NCBI GenBank assembly: GCA_018873245.2
Contig: JAEMBT020000009.1
Coordinates: 930,001-994,000 of the forward strand
From: Archegozetes longisetosus
Taxonomy: Eukaryota; Arthropoda; Arachnida; Sarcoptiformes; Trhypochthoniidae
Length of the DNA: 64,000 nt
Direction: 5' to 3'
Made by a program: the position numbers and the translations under genes. Shown here in pieces: positions 36,641 to 44,172 of the stretch; the first letter of the stretch is position 1, and every line of letters begins with the position of its first letter. The notes beneath the pieces were generated by a model. That model saw nothing but the letters and a program-made list of their open reading frames with translations, searched no databases and was not told where the DNA came from.

Positions 36641-38452
36641 GTAAGCAAATGTTTTCTATTATTTCAATTTTCTATAATATACAGCACTGCATAATTTTTT
36701 CTTTGATTACTTTAATAATACTTTTGTAAATATGATTTATTTTAAAGCGAAAGACAAGTAACGAAAATAATAAATTCACTTTTTGAAAATGGATACGATA
36801 AAAGAATCAGACCTAATTATGGAGGTTTGTAATTTAGTTTTCTATCTAGGAAAAACGTTTTAATCTGAACATTTGTCACTTTTTAGGGCGTCCAGTAACT
36901 GTTGGCATAACGATGCATATAATATCCGTGAGCTCGGTTTCAGAACGTCAAATGGTATTGAAGAAAATATAGACTCATTTTTAGATTCTAATCTTGCTTA
37001 CGAATTTTAAAAGGATTTCACATCTGATTTCTATTTTCGTCAAATGTGGAATGATCATAGACTATCATTTGCGCCACAAAACGGTATCAATGAGTTGGTG
37101 CTCACAGAAGATGCGGCTCAAAATATTTGGATTCCCGACACCTTCTTTCCTAATGAAAAATCGGCCACTTTTCACACCATACCTACTCCTAACACTTTTG
37201 TGAGAATCAAATCAAATGGTGATGTCTTTAAGAGTATAAGGTATGAAACCTTCAATTAACTACCGGTAGATAAGTTTACAAAGTATTCACTTAAAAGTTT
37301 AATTTTTGTTTAAAAATCTCATGCTCAAAATTGTGAGCTTATGCGACATTTTTTTAAGTAAATATTTTATTGATAGATTGACTCTGACTGCGAGCTGTCC
37401 GATGAATTTGCAATACTTTCCAATGGATCGTCAATTATGCACTATTGAGATGGAAAGCTGTGAGTGATAAATGTTCATCTTATTTAGAAACATTAGATAT
37501 TTTTAAAATAAATTAATTACTTAATTCTAATAAAATTAGATGGCTTTTCGATGGCCGATATCGTATACCAATGGGGACGAGGTCCCGGGTCTGTAGGAAT
37601 GTCGGCTGGTCTCGAACTGCCTCAATTCAAAGTAGTCGGACACAGACAAGCGATCAAGGTTGAAATGTTGTCAAATGGTAATCAATATTTTATTGTTTAA
37701 ATTCGTTTTTTAATTCAGAACATAAAGGACTCTATTCTAAAGTTTTTTTTAAAACACTATAATTAATGAATTTGAAAGGAAATTTTTTAAATTGGTGTTA
37801 TTTCAGGAAATTATTCGCGATTATTTTGTGAAATACAATTTGTGAGATCGTTAGGTTATTATGTTATCCAGATCTATATGCCTGCCGCTCTAATGGTCAT
37901 CACATCGTGGATTTCATTTTGGTTTGGCAGAAAATCAGGATCTGAAAGAGTCATCATTGGAATGGTCACTTTAGCGATCCTTGTTGGACTTAATTATCAA
38001 ACGAATTTATCAGCAGCAAAAATATCATACATAAAAATAACTGATGTTTATCTCGGCTTTTGTTTATTTTTGGTTATCTGTTCGCTGTTAGTACACGCGA
38101 CAGTTAGATACTTGAATAAAGGAATTGCGATTAATGGAAAACAACAGTCGAATCAGACGGTAATAACTCAAAGTTATCCAGATTTTGATTATTAAAATTT
38201 GATTATTCAACTGAATAGGATATACGACTCAAGCTTATTTCCGGAGAGAATCCAAGTCTGGAGGAGAATCAAGAGAATCTAACTTCTCACTACTACAATA
38301 TTCGTAGATATCTGGGGTACAGTCCGAGTCATATTGATAGATATTCTCGTATTGGATTCCCAATCATCTTTATTGTCTTTAATATCATTTATTGGAGCCA
38401 TTATTTGAAAGTTTCGGACGTTCTTGCAAGAGATTTAATAACTCACCATTAA
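36555..38452 (+). CDS. RDL-like GABA receptor paralogue with rewritten pore
   Basis: Eight exons join in frame to give 421 residues: 36555-36640, 36748-36824, 36887-36954, 37014-37240, 37377-37459, 37540-37677, 37807-38159, 38219-38452. There is a signal peptide (1-27). The ligand-binding domain has [11 protein letters not shown], loop D DFYFRQMW (R86), a Cys-loop (C160-C174), E179-S180-Y181 and Y229. M1 is at about 243-265, M3 at 305-325 and M4 at 389-405. The M3-M4 loop is only about 60 residues. M2 departs from RDL: S272-E273-R274 replaces P-A-R; 2' is Ile276, 6' Val280, 9' Ala283 and 13' Gly287. All splice sites are GT-AG and phases match, so it looks functional, not decayed. The tandem position and the shared lengths of the Cys-loop and following exons show origin by duplication of Rdl. 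Altered ion selectivity is inference. Confidence 0.9.
36748..36824 (+). CDS. paralogue exon 2: N-terminal helix, RPNYGG
   Basis: 77 bp after acceptor TTAAAG. It encodes [20 protein letters not shown] and RPNYGG, the conserved start of the channel domain. The donor is GTTTGT. Confidence 0.9.
36887..36954 (+). CDS. paralogue exon 3: first beta strand
   Basis: 68 bp after TTTTAG. It encodes [20 protein letters not shown] then QM, matching the RDL VEVGVTMYVLSISSVSE region. It ends in phase 0; the donor is GTATTG. Confidence 0.9.
37014..37240 (+). CDS. paralogue exon 4: loops D, A and E
   Basis: 227 bp. It encodes [34 protein letters not shown] and [16 protein letters not shown]. The loop-D Arg that contacts the GABA carboxylate in RDL is present. 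The donor is GTATGA. Confidence 0.93.
37377..37459 (+). CDS. paralogue exon 5: Cys-loop
   Basis: 83 bp, same length and phases as Rdl exon 12875-12957. By eye only about 9-12 of 83 bases differ. Confidence 0.95.
37540..37677 (+). CDS. paralogue exon 6
   Basis: 138 bp. It encodes [16 protein letters not shown] through [13 protein letters not shown]. Same length and phases as Rdl exon 20319-20456. The donor is GTAATC. Confidence 0.95.
37807..38159 (+). CDS. paralogue exon 7: M1-M3 with divergent M2
   Basis: 353 bp from TTTCAG to a GTAATA donor after codon ACG (phase 0). Reading through the donor gives a stop 12 codons later (DFDY-stop), which could be mistaken for the protein end. Splicing instead joins it to the M4 exon at 38219. 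M2 reads [16 protein letters not shown]. Confidence 0.93.
38219..38452 (+). CDS. paralogue exon 8: short loop and M4
   Basis: Acceptor GAATAG, then [34 protein letters not shown] precedes M4 ([11 protein letters not shown]), and the protein ends [12 protein letters not shown]. The layout matches the last Rdl exon (EVRLK...[10 protein letters not shown]) but lacks the Gly/Ala-rich insert. Confidence 0.93.
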   Translation, partial: DIRLKLISGENPSLEENQENLTSHYYNIRRYLGYSPSHIDRYSRIGFPIIFIVFNIIYWSHYLKVSDVLARDLITHH

Positions 38453-38465
38453 AACTATTTGATCA

Positions 38466-38471
38466 AATAAA
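38466..38471 (+). terminator. polyadenylation signal AATAAA
   Basis: 14 bp after the paralogue stop codon, which implies a very short 3' untranslated region if used. Confidence 0.5.
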
Positions 38472-39002
38472 ATATAAATTAAATTATATTGATTTGAGAT
38501 GATCTAATGGTAAATTCAGTAGAACATTTTTATTAAGAAAAGCTTATATTTGTAGAGCTCAACTTAAAATTCAATTTCTGTCCTCAAATTAGGCCGTTTT
38601 CAGTCTTAGTCAAACTGTTTCTCTATCATGAAAAGTAGTTTGAGTTGAATTATTTGAATTTTTCAAGCTATATATTCAGTTAAATTAACATAACAAAACT
38701 TTTACATATGTACAGTATTCCTCAATGTATAATTGAATAATATATTGGACGTTTGTTATAAAACTCACTGTTCTACTAATGTAGTTATGTAAAATAGGAA
38801 AAATTATATTTTAAGAACTCTATCTGCATTCATTCATGAGCTAGCTTTACAAATCTTAACATTCACTCATTCATTTTATCTCTTATAAGTAATTTTACAA
38901 TAATTGTGCTTAAATAAGGAGATTATTTCTGGAGCTTAAACATTTACTAACAATACAAGTGATCTGACCATAACTAAACACTACTTTTATTCTTTATATT
39001 CC

Positions 39003-39085
39003 GTATCGATGACTCCTAACGGTAAAAGGTTTGAAGTGAGCCTCTCAATCATTCACATTATCGTTCATAATTTGTTATCAAAATG
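39003..39085 (+). pseudogene. possible relic of an Rdl-like RPNYGG / beta-1 exon
   Basis: The frame from 39009 reads TPNGKRFEVSLSIIHIIVHN, then LLSKM. This aligns with the paralogue's [20 protein letters not shown] ... SERQM at P-N, V, I, HII and the final S..M. Similarity is weak and partial, but the position between the paralogue and a clear M4 relic supports it. Confidence 0.4.
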
Positions 39086-39549
39086 GCTGAAGCAAAGTAA
39101 GCTTTGGAATACTTTTACAATAGGTTTTATGGAGAACGCCCGATACAAATGTAATGTGAAAATGTGCCATTTGTTTACCAACCATAGACTTATAATGGCT
39201 GTTATATTCCTATATCTGCTCTGATGCTCTTATTTTGGAAACCCTTTGTGTTCAATTTCATGCCCTTAGTTATTAGATTTTACATTCAAAAAGATTTGAT
39301 TCCTTAATGGATCAAAATATAAACTTGAAAATCGAGACTTGTTTGGAGAGTTTGGAGAACGAGTAAATTTCGTCTTAGGAGTTGACATCTTTTGGTAAAT
39401 CTTTAGGACGCACAGTTTGAAAACCTTTCAATAGAATTGAATGTGAGCAACTGTTAGACTATAATTCAATTGAATGATCTTCAATTGAAACTTTTTTCCT
39501 TAAATGATTAAACAGTTCAATTATGAAATTCTTCAATTATTATCAGAAT

Positions 39550-39602
39550 GTGATGCATCTGTCCGGCAGACACCATACCATCTATCTATAGAACTTTTCA
39601 AG
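39550..39602 (+). pseudogene. possible relic of a Cys-loop exon
   Basis: Contains CATCTGTCCGGC, CCATACCATC, CTATAGAAC and TTTTCAA in the same order as the relic at 35763-35834. Weak, heavily decayed. Confidence 0.25.
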
Positions 39603-40370
39603 ATATACAATAAGAGAAGCATAAGTTTAAATTGGTTACAAAAATTACAAAAATCACTAGCGAATGACCCATGACCTTCACCTCTCAGATATTGATTTTG
39701 GACACTTTATTGAAGTGACTGTCACTTTTAATCCTATTGAATTTATTTGATATTCTCTTTGAAGAAATCCAATTTTTGAGATCAATCAAAAAGGACTGAC
39801 AGAATGATAATTTTCGAAAAGTATGTCTTGAATTAAAGAGATATATCAAAATAAAAACTAGAATTCATTATCTCGATCGCTTCTCGAGGTATGAATTTTC
39901 AAAGTAAAACTTCTATCGAAAAGTTGTAAGCTAACAATCTTCAAAGTTCGATTTAACCCCTGCTCCTCATTCCACTTTCATATATCTCTTTAGATACTTT
40001 AATTCCAGATTTAATTTGTTCTAATAAATTAAAAATGGATAAAAATGTGTTAAAAATCAATATCCAAGAGGTTAAGGTGATGTGTCATTTGTCTATCATT
40101 TTTGTAATCTATTAATCAGTTTTAACCTATGCTTTCTTAATATTATATGGTAAAAGATATCTGACACATGCACCACTTCCCCTCTCAAAACATGCATCCA
40201 AAACAAGTTACTCAATGTTTAATTGATTCTATGCTTTTCGCAGAGACAGCAAATGATCGAAATCATTAAAAATAAGTTAATGCGTTAAACTCAACTGTGA
40301 AGAGAACAGAAATTCCGATGAGGATAAAGAAAACCGACTTTTAAAAAGTAATTTGTTGAAAATCTTTTTC

Positions 40371-40460
40371 GATACAGTACTAGTCTCAGTCATATCGATA
40401 GATACTCTCGTATTACATTTTTTATTATTTTCATGGTTTTCAATATCATTTATTGTAATT
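40371..40460 (+). pseudogene. relic of an Rdl-like M4 exon
   Basis: The sequence encodes [20 protein letters not shown] then NIIYCNF-stop. This tracks the paralogue's [25 protein letters not shown] closely at DNA and protein level, then stops early. No matching upstream exons remain open. It is the tail of a third gene copy, just beyond the 3' end of the minus-strand DnaJ gene. Confidence 0.85.
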
Positions 40461-40576
40461 TTTAACTTGGATTAAAAACTATTTGTTTAAATTGTCTACA
40501 ATTCTGTAATATTTTATAAATTTGAAATATTCAATGACCTAAAGACAAATTAAAAAATTGCAATATTTGCCTATAA

Positions 40577-40686
40577 TTAGGTTTTTGAAAATAATTTTCC
40601 GAACGCTCTCTTCAAAAACCTTAACGGAGGAAACATTTTATCTTCAATATTTTCATCTCTTGCCGCGTAATCGTCTTCTGTTATGT
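40577..40686 (-). CDS. DNAJA3: DnaJ exon 7 and stop
   Basis: Acceptor TTTTTAG. Encodes [20 protein letters not shown], then [20 protein letters not shown], a basic amphipathic tail. Confidence 0.88.
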
Positions 40687-42954
40687 CTAAAAAAATATTC
40701 AATTAATAAAAAGAATTCAAAGATTAAGTAAATTAATTCTTACCCTTCTTTTTCTCGACTCCATTTATACTTCCAGGAGTGTTGTCTTCAAGTTCTGCGA
40801 ATGACTTTATTAACGATAACTGTTTAGCTGATAAATTCCTGAAATAAGATCCATAAGTTAATCATTTGAAATCATAAAAACAGCTCATTTTTCATACTTC
40901 GGGATTTTGATCTTCAAGTGGACGTAATGATCACCATAACCAAAACCATCACTTCTTTTCAACCCTTTATTAACTAATCTAAGAGTTGAATGAGAATCGG
41001 TTCCGGGACTTATTGGGATTTTCAAATCGCTATAAAGACCTGATAAATAAGAATAATTTATTAGTTACTCAAATGATTTGTTTTTATAAAAAGTAAAATC
41101 AACATAATCTGGAGGCCGAACTTAAAAAATAATTTTTAAGCGAAAAAATTACAAAAAGCATTAAGTTTTCTAAAAATACCTTCTATTTTAATTTCTCCCC
41201 CAAGAACTGCTTGAGATAATGAGATAACAGCATCGGTGTGTATATCATCATCATCAGTGCGAAAATATTTAGAGGTCGAGACGTGAAACGTTAGAAAGAG
41301 TTCATTTCCTTCGACCTGAACTCTCATTGTTTGCATATCTTTGACGGCTGGCGGAACCGGAACTATGAGTCTTCGCTGACCGACAACTTGTCCGTATCCT
41401 AAACATTCTGTGCATTTGTGTAATATGTACACACCGGTTCCATTACAGACACGACATGTTGTCCTGATAGGTATGGCTGCTGTTGAAACAGTTTCGAGTC
41501 CTATGCCGTCACAAAAAGGACATGTTTGAGCCGCGTATCCCTTTTGGACACTAAATGACAAATTCAATGTAAATAAATGTTTAGAGAAATCATTAAAAGT
41601 TAAGCAAGATGGGGAATATTAAGAGAAAATAAAGTATTAATGGACAATTTGAACTTATGTCAAAAAATAAGAAATGATTCAAGAATTAAAAACTATATAT
41701 AGACACATAAATTAGAGTAAAATCAATTAAAATATCAATAAATACAGACCGGCTTCCGTCACACTTCGGACACGGAGCCACAACATTAACGTTAACCAAT
41801 TTTTCACAGCCTTTTGCGGCCTCTTTGAAACTCAAACTGATGATAATCTCTTGAGAGGGCGCGTGTCCGTAGGGGCCTTCTGGAAAGTCAATCCACGCCC
41901 GCTTAGTTTTGCCGAACTCGTCCGCAAAGTCTCCGAATATTTTTCTAAACATGTCTTCGGCATCAACTGAAGAGTGAAACGATTCTGCAAATGTCGAACG
42001 TCTGACCCCATCCCAGTCATCGTTTTGTGGCTCTGTTTGTGAGACATCGAATTTGGTTCTTCTATCATTGTCTGATAAGACATGGTAGGCTTCGGCCACT
42101 TCTTGGAAGCGCTTCTGGGCCTCAGTGTTACCTATGATTGAAATTAGGTATTATTCAAAATGAATGAAATATTTTCCGTTAGGTTTGGAGTATTTGATCA
42201 GTTTTGTGAGATAATAGATATTTATAAGATTCATAACTGTTTAATATTTCTAAAATATTACGATAGAGATGAAAATTGAGATATAAAAGTTATTTAGCTA
42301 AGTTAATTATTAGATACTTTTAGCTAAAATTAGCTCAAATAAAAAATCAGTCATCAATACAACACAATAGTATTGAGTCTAAACTGAAATATCATAATTC
42401 AAATATAGATTTATTATAAAATCAACAAATAATCGGATAAATAGGTTAAAGATTGAGCAAAATTAAGACAAAACTAAACAGCAATTAAGTTGTCATCGAA
42501 ACCAATTTGATAAATACTAAGTACAGATGCAAATAGAGTACAAATAATTAGTAGAAAATAAGTGGCAAAAGATCAAAAGGCGTACCATGGTTGGTGTCCG
42601 GATGGTATTTCTTCGCCAATTCATAATAAGCTTTTTTAATCTCCTTTTGCGAGGCATTCCTCGAAACTCCTAATATTTCGTAATAGTCCTTAACATAGCA
42701 CAAGACTCGACTTAAGTGCAATTTATTTATTTGCGAATAGTTATAATTATATAAAACTTGTTTTGGTGACAACAATCCTACTGAAAAACAACAAATAGAT
42801 TATAATTGAAATTTTCAATTTAATGACCGGCATAACTAATGATATATTATTTAGAGAAATGTAAACAATTTTTATTTTTCAATAAACACTTACATCTATT
42901 TTGGCCTAAGACATGTTTGAAACAATTTACACAAATTATAGTCGATCTCAACAT
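40577..42954 (-). CDS. DNAJA3: mitochondrial DnaJ co-chaperone, Tid1/DNAJA3 type
   Basis: A type-I Hsp40 that stimulates mitochondrial Hsp70. Seven exons (in + coordinates): 42894-42954, 42586-42780, 41750-42131, 41180-41550, 40898-41039, 40744-40838, 40577-40686. They total 1356 bp, 451 residues. The N-terminus ([20 protein letters not shown]) is basic and non-acidic, as expected for a mitochondrial presequence. The J domain starts at KDYYEILGV (51-59) with HPD at 80-82. A linker with few Gly residues is followed by the Cys-rich zinc domain with four motifs: [32 protein letters not shown]. The C-terminal substrate domain follows ([23 protein letters not shown], then [18 protein letters not shown]). 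The sequence [14 protein letters not shown] is Tid1-like. All junctions are GT-AG and in phase. Divergent from the SOD gene. Confidence 0.95.
40744..40838 (-). CDS. DNAJA3: DnaJ exon 6
   Basis: Acceptor ATTTCAG, donor GTAAGA. Encodes [20 protein letters not shown] and [11 protein letters not shown]; family-typical C-terminal helix (LS..Q..L...FAELE). Confidence 0.9.
40898..41039 (-). CDS. DNAJA3: DnaJ exon 5: substrate domain
   Basis: Acceptor TTATCAG, donor GTATGA. Encodes [32 protein letters not shown] and [14 protein letters not shown]. Confidence 0.92.
41180..41550 (-). CDS. DNAJA3: DnaJ exon 4: zinc motifs 2-4 and substrate domain
   Basis: Acceptor CATTTAG, donor GTATTT. Contains [16 protein letters not shown] and CTECLGYG, then [16 protein letters not shown] and [14 protein letters not shown]. 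Confidence 0.95.
41750..42131 (-). CDS. DNAJA3: DnaJ exon 3: end of J domain, linker, first zinc motif
   Basis: Acceptor TCATAG, donor GTCTGT. From [20 protein letters not shown] to CPKCDGS. The usual Gly/Phe-rich linker is reduced to an Asp/Ser/Phe-rich segment ([18 protein letters not shown]). Confidence 0.95.
42586..42780 (-). CDS. DNAJA3: DnaJ exon 2: J domain
   Basis: Acceptor TTTTTCAG, donor GTACGC. Encodes [20 protein letters not shown] and the HPD loop KKYHPDTNH. Confidence 0.96.
42894..42954 (-). CDS. DNAJA3: DnaJ exon 1: presequence
   Basis: ATG at 42952-42954 on the minus strand, 20 codons plus one base, donor GTAAGT. Confidence 0.85.
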
Positions 42955-43537
42955 TAAATTAGTTTAGAAATTAATTAACTATTTCATAAATGAATTAAGG
43001 CTTAAAAATTGATTGTAGCTTAGTTCAAAAGTTTTTATCGCGTTTAAAAGACATGTGAGTTTTTAGTTAAAATACATTATCACTTCAAGTGTTCAAACTT
43101 TATAAATAACACTTTAAAACTGATTTACTTTAGCTTAAAAGTTTAATTTTTTAAACGATCAATGTACAACAGCTTGATTTAATCATATTTTAATGAAACT
43201 TTACTTTATTCCATTTAATTATAATTAATGTGATGTAATTAACAAAACTGAGATTCAACTGCATTAGAGATCTCATTCATAAAGAAAGTGACGTATTTTT
43301 TGGTCAAGCTTTTTCTATTGATAGTATACTATTTTAATGCCTACGACTTAGTACTTATTCACATCGTAAAACTTATATACAGTATGTTTTCGATTACCAG
43401 AAACTTGATATCAGTTATTTAAGCAGGATTTCAACCAAATTAACTGAAAATATGTTTGAAAAAATTCTTCAGTCAACATATTGCCAAAGGAATAGTTGAA
43501 AATTTGTTTTTTCAATAATAAAATAATAGTTAGAAAA
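42955..43537. promoter_or_regulatory. 583-bp divergent intergenic region (DnaJ / SOD)
   Basis: The only DNA between the start codons of the minus-strand DnaJ gene and the plus-strand SOD gene, so it must hold both promoters or one bidirectional promoter. I see no clear TATA/Inr pair and no perfect heat-shock element. Confidence 0.55.
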
Positions 43538-44089
43538 ATGATTCGAAAACTCTTTCCATCGTTTATACCATGTTTTATAATCCTGGCAATTGTGATACTG
43601 AAGATCGATACCCAAAAATGCACTGAATTGCGTAACGCAATTGCAATCATTTCCGGCAAGAGTGGAGTCAAAGGAAGGCTTCGATTCAGTGAAGCAGTTG
43701 GAGATAAAGTTCACGTTGACGGGGTCATCGAGGGTTTGACTAAAGGACTGCACGGGATGCATATCCACCAATATGGAGATTTATCGCAAGGCTGTAACAG
43801 CACTGGTGCCCACTTTGATGACCACAAAGCACGCACCCATCATAGCAGCAGAAATGACTCGACCGGACATACGGGTGATTTCGGTAATGTTATAGCCAAT
43901 GAAGCCGGTGTGGCTGTAGTTGATATAAACGATACGCTCATTCAGTTGCATGGCGATAGCAGCATTGTTGGTCGCGCTGTTGTCTTACATGTTAATAGAG
44001 ACGATTTAGGTAAGGGTTTGGGTAATAGCACCGAGACTGGTAATGCTGGCCCACCGATCGGTTGCGGTGTCGTGGCCTGGGACGACTGA
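43538..44089 (+). CDS. secreted Cu/Zn superoxide dismutase, intronless
   Basis: Converts superoxide to peroxide and oxygen outside the cell. 183 residues from an ATG followed by a signal peptide (basic MIRK, then hydrophobic through IILAIVIL). The first in-frame ATG is preferred over the open codons upstream. Metal ligands are present: Cu His75, His77, His151; bridging His92; Zn His101, His111, Asp114. The spacing from His92 to His111 is two residues longer than in classical SOD1. Disulphide Cys86-Cys176 is kept. HMHIHQYGD-like (GMHIHQYGD) and HTGDFGNV motifs are clear. Oddity: the active-site Arg (Arg143 of SOD1, three residues before the second Cys) is Pro173 in GNAGPPIGCGV. N-glycosylation sites are possible at NST, NDS and NDT. 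One exon; AATAAA 78 bp after the stop. Confidence 0.94.
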   Translation: MIRKLFPSFIPCFIILAIVILKIDTQKCTELRNAIAIISGKSGVKGRLRFSEAVGDKVHVDGVIEGLTKGLHGMHIHQYGDLSQGCNSTGAHFDDHKARTHHSSRNDSTGHTGDFGNVIANEAGVAVVDINDTLIQLHGDSSIVGRAVVLHVNRDDLGKGLGNSTETGNAGPPIGCGVVAWDD

Positions 44090-44166
44090 TTTGTGAGCAT
44101 CCAATCTATTGATTTAATTTTCAAATTAAGCATGTTTGCGTGAATTTAATTACTTAGAAATTGTGA

Positions 44167-44172
44167 AATAAA
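44167..44172 (+). terminator. polyadenylation signal AATAAA for SOD gene
   Basis: First canonical signal after the SOD stop codon, followed within 40 bp by T-rich sequence. Confidence 0.65.

Larger units (their letters stand above)
38472..40370. other. intergenic region with receptor-gene relics
   Basis: Apart from the possible exon relics at 39003 and 39550, nothing recognisable. Order and spacing would suit a decayed third receptor gene running to the M4 relic at 40371. Confidence 0.5.

Noticed and set aside
38160..38195. Apparent C-terminus of the paralogue at DFDY-stop
   Set aside because: It follows a good GTAATA donor in phase 0; an in-frame M4 exon begins at 38219. Without it the channel would lack M4.
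43496..43537. Upstream extension of the SOD open frame
   Set aside because: It begins with TTG, not ATG, and would bury the signal peptide; the ATG at 43538 gives a normal secreted N-terminus.
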